Shown: one piece after another, positions 23,468 through 32,025 of the stretch
Position numbering within the stretch: position 1 is the stretch's first letter
Layout: every line of letters begins with the position of its first letter
From: JAMXLO01 sp963799415
GTDB lineage: Bacteria > Pseudomonadota > Alphaproteobacteria > Acetobacterales > Acetobacteraceae
Assembly (NCBI GenBank): GCA_963799415.1
Contig: CAWCXI010000034.1
Span: forward strand, 124,001 to 188,000
Direction of reading: 5' to 3'
Length of the DNA stretch: 64,000 nucleotides
Translations under genes and position numbers: made by a program
Notes under the pieces: generated by a model
Seen by the model: only the letters and a program-made list of their open reading frames with translations
Database searches by the model: none
What the model was told of the DNA's origin: nothing

Positions 23468-23758
23468 CTAAGTATCTTTCTGCATCTCGAGGGCAGCGAC
23501 GCGCGCTTCCAATGCTGCCAGACGCTGTTCGACATCATGCAATTGCGCCTCCGCCGCCTCCTGGCCGGTCCGGGCATTGGCGGCCAACTCCGCCATCGCA
23601 TCCAGCTCCTCACGCTTCACCAGGTCCAGCCGCCGGATCGCCTCGTCGATTCGTGCGCGCGCCAGGGCCTCGACCTCCTCGCGGAGTCCTGCCAGGGCGG
23701 AAATCGCCCCGCCGGCCACGCCGGCGAGATCATCGAAAAAACGCGGTCGGTCGCTCAT
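23468..23758 (-). CDS. ubiK: UbiK-type accessory factor for ubiquinone biosynthesis
   Basis: This 96-residue protein begins MSDRPRFFDDLAGVAGGAIS, followed by an amphipathic helix (REEVEALARARIDEAIRRLD) and a C-terminal coiled coil (EAQLHDVEQRLAALEARVAA). This is the BMFP/UbiK layout: a small trimeric membrane-fusogenic protein that helps the Ubi complex make ubiquinone. It is divergent from hldD with a 50-base gap. Confidence 0.85.
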   Translation of the reverse strand: MSDRPRFFDDLAGVAGGAISALAGLREEVEALARARIDEAIRRLDLVKREELDAMAELAANARTGQEAAEAQLHDVEQRLAALEARVAALEMQKDT

Positions 23759-23808
23759 CGCTGCCAGCCCCTTTCCGCGGACTCGCCCCGCCTCGTATAA
23801 CGCGCGCC

Positions 23809-24789
23809 ATGATCCTGGTCACCGGTGGCGCCGGCTTCATCGGCTCGAACTTGCAAGCGGCCCTGGTGCGCCGCGGCATCGAGACCGTCATCATCGATAA
23901 TCTGGGCAGCGCGGGGAAATGGCGCAACCTGGCCAAGCATGCGCCGGCGCGGCTGCTTCCACCAGGCGATATCGACGCGTTCCTCGAGAGCCGTCCTCCG
24001 CTCGAAATGATATTTCACCTGGGCGCCGTCTCCGACACGACGGCGACCGACGGTGATGCCGTCTGGGCCACCAACGTCGAGCTGTCGCGGAGCATCTGGC
24101 ACTGGTGCGCCAACCACGGCGTCCGTTTGGTCTATGCGTCGTCGGCGGCCACCTATGGCGACGGTTCGGCCGGTTTCGACGACGATGCATCGCTCGCCGC
24201 GCTGCAAATGCTGCGTCCACTCAATCTCTATGGCTGGACCAAGCATGCCTTCGACCTCCGCGTCGCGCGCGCCCTTGCGACACGCCAGCCGCATCCACCG
24301 CAATGGGTCGGGCTCAAGTTCTTCAACGTCTATGGCCCGAACGAGTACCACAAGGGCCGCATGATATCCGTGGTCAAGGTCAAGCACGATGAAGTGGCGG
24401 GCGGTGGAGCGGCGCGTCTGTTCCGTTCCACCGAGCCGGGCCTGGCCGATGGTGCACAGAGGCGGGACTTCATCTGGGTCGGCGACGTGGTCGATATCCT
24501 GCTGTGGCTGCACGATTCGCCCGACGTCTGCGGCCTGTTCAACGTTGGCACCGGCCAGGCGCGCAGTTATCTCGATTTGGCCAATGCGGTGTGCGACACG
24601 GCCGGTGTGCCGCGAAAGATCGAGTACATCGACATGCCGGATGCGCTGCGCGGGCAGTACCAGTCCTTCACCGAAGCCTCCATGACCCGGCTGCGTGCGG
24701 CAGGCTATGGCGGCCAGTTCACTCCCCTCGAGGAAGGCGTGAGGCGCTACGTGCAGGATCATCTGGCGCAGCCCGACCCTTACGTATGA
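23809..24789 (+). CDS. hldD: ADP-glyceromanno-heptose 6-epimerase
   Basis: This 326-residue extended SDR has MILVTGGAGFIGSNLQAAL, the NAD ribose region IIDNLGSAGKWRNL, FHLGAVSDTTATDGD, VYASSAATYGDGSAGF, the catalytic YGWTKHAFD, and FFNVYGPNEYHKGRM. The SDTTATDGD and NEYHKGRM motifs identify HldD/RfaD, which epimerises ADP-glyceromanno-heptose for the LPS inner core. The stop overlaps lgt by ATGA. It is the first gene of a run through prs. Confidence 0.93.
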   Translation: MILVTGGAGFIGSNLQAALVRRGIETVIIDNLGSAGKWRNLAKHAPARLLPPGDIDAFLESRPPLEMIFHLGAVSDTTATDGDAVWATNVELSRSIWHWCANHGVRLVYASSAATYGDGSAGFDDDASLAALQMLRPLNLYGWTKHAFDLRVARALATRQPHPPQWVGLKFFNVYGPNEYHKGRMISVVKVKHDEVAGGGAARLFRSTEPGLADGAQRRDFIWVGDVVDILLWLHDSPDVCGLFNVGTGQARSYLDLANAVCDTAGVPRKIEYIDMPDALRGQYQSFTEASMTRLRAAGYGGQFTPLEEGVRRYVQDHLAQPDPYV

Positions 24790-25577
24790 TCCCGGCACTG
24801 CTGTTCCCGCAGTTCGACCCGGTCATTGTCCATATCGGGCCGTTCGGCATCCGCTGGTACGCGCTGGCCTACATCGCTGGACTGGTCCTGGGATGGCGAC
24901 TGTTGCGCTATCTGGTGCGGCAACCGCCCGCGGTGGCAACCGCCGTTCAAGCCGACGATTTCCTCACCTGGGCCACTCTCGGCGTCGTACTCGGCGGGCG
25001 GCTGGGCTACGTGCTGTTCTACCAGCCGAGCGTGTATCTGGCGCATCCCGGCATGATCTTCGCCGTCTGGGAAGGCGGCATGAGCTTCCACGGCGGCACC
25101 CTCGGCATGATCGTGGCGATCATCTGGTTCTGTCGACGCAACGCCATCCCGCTGCTCGGCTTCGCCGATCGCGTAGTGGTGGCCGTGCCAATCGGGCTGT
25201 GCTTCGGGCGGATCGCCAACTTCATCAACGGCGAGCTATGGGGACGGCCGGCACCGGACTGGCTGCCCTGGGCGATGATCTTCCCCAATGGCGGGCCAGT
25301 CCCTCGCCATCCCAGCCAGCTTTACGAGTTGCTGCTGGAAGGAGCGGTGCTGTTCGTGGTGATGTTCGCGCTGTCTCGCCAGGAGCGCTTGCGCGCGCGG
25401 TTGGGCTGGCTGAGTGGCGCATTCCTGATCGGCTACGGGATTGCACGCATCACCGGCGAATTCTTCCGCGAGCCCGACGTGTTTCTGGGATACCTGATCG
25501 GCGGCGTGACCATGGGTCAGTTGCTGTGCATACCGATGCTGATCGCGGGGGCGTGGCTGATCCTGCGCAGCCGGTGA
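24786..25577 (+). CDS. lgt: Prolipoprotein diacylglyceryl transferase
   Basis: This 263-residue inner-membrane enzyme has about seven membrane segments. Conserved parts are GIRWYALAYIAGLVLG, GGRLGYVLFYQP, WEGGMSFHGGTLG, the Lgt signature GRIANFINGELWGRP, and RHPSQLYE in the essential His-containing loop. Lgt moves diacylglycerol from phosphatidylglycerol to the lipobox Cys of preprolipoproteins, including the lipoprotein encoded downstream. The start overlaps the hldD stop, and the stop overlaps the next start (TGATG). Confidence 0.97.
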   Translation: MIPALLFPQFDPVIVHIGPFGIRWYALAYIAGLVLGWRLLRYLVRQPPAVATAVQADDFLTWATLGVVLGGRLGYVLFYQPSVYLAHPGMIFAVWEGGMSFHGGTLGMIVAIIWFCRRNAIPLLGFADRVVVAVPIGLCFGRIANFINGELWGRPAPDWLPWAMIFPNGGPVPRHPSQLYELLLEGAVLFVVMFALSRQERLRARLGWLSGAFLIGYGIARITGEFFREPDVFLGYLIGGVTMGQLLCIPMLIAGAWLILRSR

Positions 25578-26620
25578 TGGAGCGCCTCGATCACTTCATG
25601 GCACGCGCCAACGCCGCGTATTACGCGACACACGATCCCTATCGCGATTTCACCACCTCGCCCGAGATAAGCCAGGTGTTCGGCGAGATCCTTGGGCTTT
25701 GGGCGGCGGTCACGTGGGAGCTGATGGGCCGGCCGGATCCTGTGCTGCTGGTGGAGGCGGGACCTGGGCGAGGCACACTGATGGCCGACGCGTTGCGGGC
25801 GATCCGCGAGGTGGCCACGGGGTTTCAAGCAGCGCTGCGTTTGCACCTGATCGAGACTTCGCCCCGGCTGCGGGCGGTCCAGGCGGAACGGCTGCCTGAC
25901 GCGACCTGGCATGACGATCTGGGCACGCTGCCGGATGGGCCGTTGCTGTTGGTGGGCAACGAATTTCTCGATGCGCTGCCGATCCGGCAATTTGCACGGC
26001 GCGAGGGGATGTGGGTGGAGAGGTTCGTGGACGGTGGGCGCTTTGTGGAATGCCCCGCTCGGCCCCCTCCCCCCGCCCCCCTCCCGCAAGGGGAGGGGGA
26101 GCAGATGTTTCCTCCCCCTCTCCTTGCGGGAGGGGATTGGGGGGAGGGGGCAGCGGGCCGGACGACCTTCGAACTGAATGAACCGGCTCTGGCCATGGCG
26201 CGGTCATTGGGCTCGCGCCTGTCCACCCATGCAGGCGCTGCACTCTTCCTCGACTACGGCCCTGAGCACAGCGCTAATGGCGACAGCCTCCAGGCGGTCG
26301 GCGATGGTCACCCCACCGATCCGCTCGCCCCGCCAGGCACCGCCGATCTGACGGCCCATGTCGATTTCGCCGCGTTCGCGGCCGCCGCTCGTGACGCCGG
26401 CGCGGCGATCCACGGGCCGGTTCCTCAAGGCCTCTTTCTCGCTCGCCTCGGTCTGTTTCAGCGCACCGACCGTCTGGCACGGACCCAGCCACCCGCACGC
26501 GCATCCGCCTTGATCGAGGCGGCACGCCGCCTCGCCGAGCCGAACAGAATGGGCCGATTGTTCAAGGCTCTGGCGCTTTGCAGCCCGACCTGTCCGACCC
26601 CCCCTGGGTTCGAAGGCTGA
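25577..26620 (+). CDS. MidA/NDUFAF7-type SAM-dependent methyltransferase with inserted repeat
   Basis: This 347-residue protein matches the MidA family (arginine methyltransferases for complex I assembly in mitochondria): MERLDHFMARANAAYYATHDP, DFTTSPEISQVFGEILG, VEAGPGRGTLMADAL for SAM binding, GNEFLDALPIRQF and ADLTAHVDFAAFA. Residues 162-192 (proline/glycine-rich, RPPPPAPLPQGEGE... to GDWGEGA) are encoded by a palindromic repeat element inserted in frame and are not part of the family. The insert falls between the core strands, so function may survive. The gene order lgt-midA-pgeF is conserved. Confidence 0.92.
   Translation: MERLDHFMARANAAYYATHDPYRDFTTSPEISQVFGEILGLWAAVTWELMGRPDPVLLVEAGPGRGTLMADALRAIREVATGFQAALRLHLIETSPRLRAVQAERLPDATWHDDLGTLPDGPLLLVGNEFLDALPIRQFARREGMWVERFVDGGRFVECPARPPPPAPLPQGEGEQMFPPPLLAGGDWGEGAAGRTTFELNEPALAMARSLGSRLSTHAGAALFLDYGPEHSANGDSLQAVGDGHPTDPLAPPGTADLTAHVDFAAFAAAARDAGAAIHGPVPQGLFLARLGLFQRTDRLARTQPPARASALIEAARRLAEPNRMGRLFKALALCSPTCPTPPGFEG
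26062..26151. repeat. Compound palindromic element inserted in the midA-like gene
   Basis: Two arms of about 40 bases (26062-26102 and 26111-26151) are near-perfect reverse complements around an 8-base loop. Each arm is itself a hairpin with core CCCTCCC GCAA GGGGAGG or its inverse. The element is 90 bases long, exactly 30 codons, and keeps the gene open. The same compound unit is at 52032-52123. Confidence 0.92.
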
Positions 26621-26659
26621 CACCCTGGACAACCTCCAGGCCCGCCGTAAAAAGGCGCC

Positions 26660-27421
26660 ATGCCGTTGACCGCCGAATCGCTCCGCGTACCACATGGCTT
26701 CTTCACTCGCCAAGGCGGCGTTTCCAGCGGTCCTTACACCAGCCTCAATTGCAGCCTTTCGGGAGGAGATGCCCGCGACGCGGTGCTGGAGAACCGCGCC
26801 CGCGCCGCACGCGCAATCGGCGCAGACCCGGATCGCCTGGTTGGCCTCATGCAGGTGCATGGCGCCGAGGTTGTCCGGGTGGCGACACCGTGGGCCGCCG
26901 GCAACGGCCCGCGCGCCGACGCAATGGTGACGGCCCGCCCCGACATCGCACTCGGCATCATCACCGCTGACTGCGCGCCCATTCTGCTTGCTGACCCCGT
27001 GGCCGGCGTCGCGGGAGCTGCACATGCCGGCTGGCGCGGCGCGGTGGCCGGCGTGATCGAATCTACTGTTTCCGCCATGATCGGTCTGGGTGCGGATCCC
27101 GCCACGATCGTTGCTGCGATCGGACCGTGCATCGGCCAGGCCTCCTACGAGGTCAGCCGGGATGTTCGTGACGCCGTCGTCGAGCGCAATCCGGCACACG
27201 AGCGCTTCCTCGGCCTAGGTTGCCGAGAGGCGCATTGGCAGTTCGACCTCTCAGGGTACTGTGCGATACGACTGGCTGACACCGGCATCCGTTGCGTCAC
27301 GGTCATCGACGCCGACACGGCCGCCGACGAGCCGCGGTTCTTCTCCTACCGCCGTCGCACTCTGGGCAGTGGTGGACCGATCGGGCACCAGATCTCCATC
27401 ATTTCGCTCGATCCGCGATAG
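26660..27421 (+). CDS. pgeF: Peptidoglycan editing factor PgeF (laccase-domain)
   Basis: This 253-residue protein of the multicopper-polyphenol-oxidase-like (YfiH) family shows PHGFFTRQGGVSSGPYTSLN, LMQVHGAEVVRV with the metal His, IITADCAPILLAD with Cys, and AAHAGWRGAVAGVIE with His. PgeF removes mis-incorporated amino acids such as L-Ser from muropeptides; relatives also hydrolyse purine nucleosides. The ATG begins MPLTAESLRVPHG. It follows the midA-like gene by 39 bases. Confidence 0.94.
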   Translation: MPLTAESLRVPHGFFTRQGGVSSGPYTSLNCSLSGGDARDAVLENRARAARAIGADPDRLVGLMQVHGAEVVRVATPWAAGNGPRADAMVTARPDIALGIITADCAPILLADPVAGVAGAAHAGWRGAVAGVIESTVSAMIGLGADPATIVAAIGPCIGQASYEVSRDVRDAVVERNPAHERFLGLGCREAHWQFDLSGYCAIRLADTGIRCVTVIDADTAADEPRFFSYRRRTLGSGGPIGHQISIISLDPR

Positions 27422-27423
27422 CC

Positions 27424-28347
27424 ATGGTGTCGCGCCTCAGCCTGCTGCTCCTGCTGTTGCTCGCATCCTGCGGTGACCTGCCGGAGCCGTTCCTGGGCAA
27501 TCCCGGCGTCGTCGGCCGACAGCTCGCTCAGCCGCCCACGCCGCGGCTGGCGGTTCCTCCACCGACCAACGCGCTGCTGCCCGACGCGGCGAGCCGGCAA
27601 TTCGCTGACGCGCTGGCAGGCGGCCTCCAGGCACAAGAGGTGCCAGCGGTCGCCGATCGGGTGCATACCAATGACTGGCAGCTTGTGACCACCGCGGAAC
27701 AGCATGACGGGACCGTAGTGCCGATGTTCCGCGTGCTCAATCCGAAGGGCGAGGACAAGGGCCACGCCGAGGGAAGCCCGGTGCCGACTGCGGCCTGGGC
27801 CGCCGCAACGCCTGCCACCCTCGGTGCGACCGCGATTGATGCCGCACCGAAGATCACCAAGCTGCTCACCGGTATCCAGCACGCCGACCCGAACAGCCTG
27901 TACAACCGCATAGCCAAGGTTACGGTCGCACCGGTTACCGGCGCGCCTGGCGACGGCAACGAATCTCTGACCACTCAGATGAGGAGCCACCTCGCCGCTC
28001 TCGGCCCCATGGTGCAGGACGATGCCAACGGTGCCGACTTCATCGTGCAGGGCAACGTGCGTTTGGTGCCGATCCCCGGCGGTCAGCAGCGAGTGGAGAT
28101 CCAGTGGGTGGTGAAGGCCGCAAACGGCGACGAACGGGGCAAGGTCGTGCAGCTCAACAATATCCCGTCCGGCTCGCTCAACCATTACTGGGCTGACGTC
28201 GCCGTCGTGGTGGCGACCGAGGCGGCAGGGGGTGTAAACGACGTCATCACGCGTCAGTCCGGGCGACAACCCGGCGAGCCAGTTCATGGACAGGGGGTAA
28301 AGCCGTTGGTAGAAGGCCGCACAACCGGTGTGGAGCCGGTCCGATGA
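27424..28347 (+). CDS. Lipoprotein of unknown function
   Basis: This 307-residue protein has a short lipoprotein signal peptide with lipobox LLASC (Cys at about 16), so it is a likely lgt substrate and outer-membrane or periplasmic lipoprotein. The mature part contains proline-rich sequence, IAKVTVAPVTGAPGDGNESL and FIVQGNVRLVPIPGGQQRVEIQW. It starts with ATG two bases after pgeF and precedes prs. I do not recognise a named family. Confidence 0.8.
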   Translation: MVSRLSLLLLLLLASCGDLPEPFLGNPGVVGRQLAQPPTPRLAVPPPTNALLPDAASRQFADALAGGLQAQEVPAVADRVHTNDWQLVTTAEQHDGTVVPMFRVLNPKGEDKGHAEGSPVPTAAWAAATPATLGATAIDAAPKITKLLTGIQHADPNSLYNRIAKVTVAPVTGAPGDGNESLTTQMRSHLAALGPMVQDDANGADFIVQGNVRLVPIPGGQQRVEIQWVVKAANGDERGKVVQLNNIPSGSLNHYWADVAVVVATEAAGGVNDVITRQSGRQPGEPVHGQGVKPLVEGRTTGVEPVR

Positions 28348-28369
28348 TCCCAATTTTCGGCGGACCAGC

Positions 28370-29302
28370 ATGAAAATCGTTGCCTGCAACGCCAACCGTC
28401 CGCTCGCCGAGGCGGTCGCCGCCACGTTGCAGTTGCCGCTGACCCGCGCCTCGATCCGACGCTTTGCCGACATGGAGGTGTTCGTCGAGATCCAGGAGAA
28501 TGTACGCGGCGAAGACGTGTTCGTGATCCAGCCGACATCGTATCCGGCAAACGACAACCTGATGGAGCTGCTGATCACGCTTGACGCGCTGCGCCGGTCC
28601 TCGGCGCGGCGGGTGACGGCGGTGATCCCGTATTTCGGTTATGCGCGACAGGATCGGAAGACAGCCTCGCGTTCGCCGATCAGCGCCAAGCTCGTGGCCA
28701 ACCTGATTACCGAGGCCGGCGCGAACCGAGTGCTGACGATGGATCTGCATGCCGCGCAGATCCAGGGGTTCTTCGACATTCCGGTGGACAACCTGTATGC
28801 GGCACCCTTGTTCAACCGCGACATCCAGGAGCGCTATAAGGGCCGCGATCTGATGATCGTGTCGCCCGATGTCGGCGGCGTGTTGCGCGCGCGGCTGCTG
28901 GCGACGCGGCTGAACTGCGATCTGGCCATCATCGACAAGCGCCGCGAGCGCGCCGGGCATTCCGAGGTGATGAACGTGATCGGCGATGTCGAGGGACGCG
29001 ACTGCATATTGGTGGATGATCTGGTCGACTCCGGGGGAACTCACTGCAACGCGGCTGAGGCGCTGATCAATGCGGGCGCGCGCTCCACCAGTGCGTATGT
29101 CACGCATGGCGTGTTGTCGGGGGGCGCGGTGGCACGCATTGCTTCGTCACCGATCGAGATGATGGTGACCACCGATTCGATCCTGGCAACCGAGGCCATG
29201 CGGTTGGCACCCAACGTCCGGCAGATCACCATCGCGCCGCTGATCGCCGAGGCGATGCGAAGGATATCCGACGAGAGTTCGGTCAGTTCGCTGTTCGATT
29301 GA
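28370..29302 (+). CDS. prs: Ribose-phosphate pyrophosphokinase
   Basis: This 310-residue PRPP synthetase makes PRPP from ribose-5-phosphate and ATP for purine, pyrimidine, histidine and tryptophan synthesis. Landmarks are RFADMEVFVEIQENVRGED, PYFGYARQDRKTASRSPI, VLTMDLHAAQIQGFFDIPVD, IVSPDVGGVLRAR, IIDKRRERAGHSEVM and the PRPP loop ILVDDLVDSGGTHCNAA. The loop has SGGTHC where many enzymes have TAGTIC, a modest variation. It is the last gene of the hldD-prs run. Confidence 0.97.
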   Translation: MKIVACNANRPLAEAVAATLQLPLTRASIRRFADMEVFVEIQENVRGEDVFVIQPTSYPANDNLMELLITLDALRRSSARRVTAVIPYFGYARQDRKTASRSPISAKLVANLITEAGANRVLTMDLHAAQIQGFFDIPVDNLYAAPLFNRDIQERYKGRDLMIVSPDVGGVLRARLLATRLNCDLAIIDKRRERAGHSEVMNVIGDVEGRDCILVDDLVDSGGTHCNAAEALINAGARSTSAYVTHGVLSGGAVARIASSPIEMMVTTDSILATEAMRLAPNVRQITIAPLIAEAMRRISDESSVSSLFD

Positions 29303-29324
29303 ACGAGCCAGGGGGAAACTCCTG

Positions 29325-29930
29325 ATGCGCTGGCTGCGCAATCGGTGGATCAGCCTTCCATCCTGCCTGTTGGGCGCTGCGTTATCTGGGGCGATCCTGC
29401 CCTCTCATGCCAGCATGACGCGGACCGCACAGACCACGCATCGCCACGCGACGAAGGAGAAAACCCGCGCGCATGCGCAACGGCGATCTACGGGGCATGC
29501 ACGCTCGGGGCGCGCGTGGCATTCGCTCGAACGCACGACGCTGACCTGCTGATCGCGGTTCCCGCAGATGCCTCACCCGACCATGACGCGCGGGGTGACG
29601 ACTGCACTTCCCCGCCAATCAAGGCAATTCAAGGGACATTGCCAACGCCCTCGCAGCCCCGAACCAGGCTCGGCACTACTGCAATACAGCATGATCGATC
29701 AGCTTGACGACGACGTACGGATGGTCGAGACACCGGCGCGTCATGCGCAGCATTACGTACTCGGCTCCCGGACAATCCCAAGCGTGCTGCTCGAAATTGG
29801 CTTTCTGTCGAACCGGCGGGATGAAGCGTTGCTGAGGCAGGCAGCGCATCAACGCGTTGTCGTCCAGGCGGTGAGAGATACGGTCGAGGACTATTTCGCT
29901 ACCATCAAACACCCTGACTCACGCACGTGA
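29325..29930 (+). pseudogene. Decayed N-acetylmuramoyl-L-alanine amidase gene
   Basis: Fragments in order match an Amidase_3 precursor: a signal peptide MRWLRNRWISLPSCLLGAAL in frame 3, a middle piece RVAFARTHDADLLIAVPADA in frame 2, and the C-terminus VLGSRTIPSVLLEIGFLSNR with DEALLRQAAHQRVVVQAV back in frame 3. The first frame stops at about 29550. The remaining length is too short for the full catalytic domain (the PGHGG start is missing), so large internal deletions as well as frameshifts occurred. This is true decay rather than a single sequencing slip. Confidence 0.8.
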
Positions 29931-30033
29931 TGCCGCGCCATCGGACACCGCGACCGCCCTGCTGACGTGGGCAACCGGGTCGAGCCATGATAGGAAGGAC
30001 CGCGGCGACGCACTGTGTCGCCAGGAGAACCTG

Positions 30034-31374
30034 ATGCGCCAGATGACACTCGTGGCCTTCCTGCAGGCCCAGAACTGCACGAACTTCGTCGGCTCCTGGC
30101 GCCATCCGGAAGCCTCGCCTGACTTCATGACCGCCGACTACTATCGTCACATCGCCCGCGTACTGGAGGCCGGGAAGTTTCATGTCGGCTTCTTCGACGA
30201 TCGCCTGGCGATGCCGGATCGCTACGGCGGCGATCATGCCCACACCGTCGCCAACGGCATCCGCTGCGTGAAGATGGACCCGATCACTATTCTCACGGTG
30301 ATGGGCATGGCGACCGAACGGCTCGGTCTTGGCTCGACCTGTTCCACCACCTACTACGAGCCGTTCCACGTCGCGCGCGTGTTCCAGACATTGGACCTGA
30401 TGACCAACGGCCGCGCGGCCTGGAACATCGTGACATCGATGAACGACGGCGAGGCGCTGAACATGGGTCATGCCGCGCACGGCGAGCACGACCAGCGCTA
30501 TGATCGCGCCGATGAATTCCTGGAAGTCGTTGTCGGGCACTGGGATTCCTGGGACGACGACGCCATCGTGCTCGACAAGCGCACCGGTCTCTTCGCGCAT
30601 CCCGACAAGGTGCGACGGTTGGACCACACCGGTGAATTCTTCCGTTCGCGCGGTCCGTTCACCGTGCCGCGCTCTGCGCAGGGGCATCCGGTGCTGATCC
30701 AGGCAGGACAGAGCGGACGTGGCCGTCGGTTTGCGGCGCGCTGGGCCGAACTGGTGTTCGTCAACTACCACTCGCTGGAGCAGGCGCGCGCCGATTATGC
30801 TGCGTTCAAGCAGCAGATCGCCGAAACGGGGCGCGATCCGGAGAAGGTGGCGGTCGCTGCCGGCGTATACACGGTGGTCGCCGAGACGCGCGCCGAAGCC
30901 GAGGACAAGGTGGCACTTATCGACAGTCTGCCGAAGGAGATCGATCAGCTGTCCTTGCTGTGCGAAGTGCTGAACGTAGATCTGGCGAAGAAGCCGCTCG
31001 ACGAGCCGTGGAGCGAAGAAGAGATCCTGAGCTGGACCGGTGCGCAGGGCCTGCGCGACCGGGTGTATCGCATTCTTGGCAAGCGCAACCCGACGACACG
31101 CGACTTCATGGAGGTCAGTCACCGCGGCACGTTCCGCGATCATCCGCGCTTTGTCGGCAGCCCCAAGGACGTCGCCGACGGCATGGAGGAATGGTTTGCC
31201 ACACGTGCCTGCGACGGCTACGTGGTTGCTGCCTCGCACGTGCCCGGCGGCTACGAGGAGTTCGTCCGCCACGTCGTCCCTGAACTGCAACGCCGCGGAG
31301 TCCTTCACAACGACTACAGCGGCACCACATTGCGCGAGAACCTTGGTCTCGAGCGCCCGCGCATCAGCGCGTGA
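30034..31374 (+). CDS. LLM class flavin-dependent monooxygenase (NtaA/DszA-like)
   Basis: This 446-residue luciferase-like TIM barrel is of the nitrilotriacetate/dibenzothiophene-sulfone monooxygenase group: ADYYRHIARVLEAGKFHVGFF, LGLGSTCSTTYYEPFHVARV, LDLMTNGRAAWNIVTS, HPVLIQAGQSGRGRRFAARW for FMN-phosphate binding, and VAASHVPGGYEEFV. Such enzymes use FMNH2 from a separate reductase to oxidise C-S or C-N bonds. An operon-like run with a GST (32-base gap) and a phosphatase follows. The substrate is unknown. Confidence 0.93.
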   Translation: MRQMTLVAFLQAQNCTNFVGSWRHPEASPDFMTADYYRHIARVLEAGKFHVGFFDDRLAMPDRYGGDHAHTVANGIRCVKMDPITILTVMGMATERLGLGSTCSTTYYEPFHVARVFQTLDLMTNGRAAWNIVTSMNDGEALNMGHAAHGEHDQRYDRADEFLEVVVGHWDSWDDDAIVLDKRTGLFAHPDKVRRLDHTGEFFRSRGPFTVPRSAQGHPVLIQAGQSGRGRRFAARWAELVFVNYHSLEQARADYAAFKQQIAETGRDPEKVAVAAGVYTVVAETRAEAEDKVALIDSLPKEIDQLSLLCEVLNVDLAKKPLDEPWSEEEILSWTGAQGLRDRVYRILGKRNPTTRDFMEVSHRGTFRDHPRFVGSPKDVADGMEEWFATRACDGYVVAASHVPGGYEEFVRHVVPELQRRGVLHNDYSGTTLRENLGLERPRISA

Positions 31375-31406
31375 CGCGAGGTTCGTCACCAACGAGGAGA
31401 GAACTC

Positions 31407-32024
31407 ATGAAGCTGATGTACTCGCCGGGGGCCTGCTCCATCGGCATCCATGTGCTGCTGGAGGAAATCGGCAAGCCGTACGAGGCGCAACTGGTGAACC
31501 TGCGCGAAGGCGGACAGTTCAAGCCCGAGTACACCTCGGTCAATCCGAAGTCGAAGGTGCCGGCACTGGTGCGCGACGACGGCTCCGTGCTGACCGAGTA
31601 TCCTGCGATCGCCTATTGGCTGGCTCGCACAAATCCGGGAAAGAAGCTGCTGCCGGAGGATGTCGAGGCGCAGACCCGCGCGCTCGAGGTGTTGGACTAT
31701 GCGGTTGCCACGATCCACATGCAGGGATTCTCGCGACTGTTCCGCGCGTCCAACTACACGCCGAACCCGGCGGACGAGGATAAGGTGAAGGAGCGCGGGA
31801 AGGAGATGGTGGAGAAGGGTTTCGCGGTGCTCGACAAGGCGTTGGCGGGCAAGGACTACGTGGCCGGGGCATTCTCGATCGCTGACTCGGCGCTGTTCTA
31901 TGTCGAGTTCTGGGGTGGCAAGCGCATGAACATGAAGCTGCCCTCAAACTGCGACGCGCATCTCAATCGGATGCTGGCGCGGCCCGCGGTGCAGCGCGTG
32001 ATGCAGCAGGAAGGCCTGAACTGA
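31407..32024 (+). CDS. Glutathione S-transferase family protein
   Basis: This 205-residue GST has an N-terminal thioredoxin-like domain with MKLMYSPGACSIGIHVLLEE, the cis-Pro region NPKSKVPALVRDDGSVLTE and the Ser-type catalytic SPGACS of beta/bacterial GSTs, plus a helical C-terminal domain with FSIADSALFYVEFW. The ATG at 31407 follows CGAGGAGAG. Placement after a flavin monooxygenase suggests joint catabolism of a sulfur or halogenated compound (inference). Confidence 0.92.
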   Translation: MKLMYSPGACSIGIHVLLEEIGKPYEAQLVNLREGGQFKPEYTSVNPKSKVPALVRDDGSVLTEYPAIAYWLARTNPGKKLLPEDVEAQTRALEVLDYAVATIHMQGFSRLFRASNYTPNPADEDKVKERGKEMVEKGFAVLDKALAGKDYVAGAFSIADSALFYVEFWGGKRMNMKLPSNCDAHLNRMLARPAVQRVMQQEGLN

Positions 32025-32025
32025 G

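Noticed and set aside
26600..26620. GGGTTCGAAGGC resembling a tRNA T-loop
   Set aside because: No matching acceptor, D or anticodon stems surround it; it is the end of the midA-like gene.
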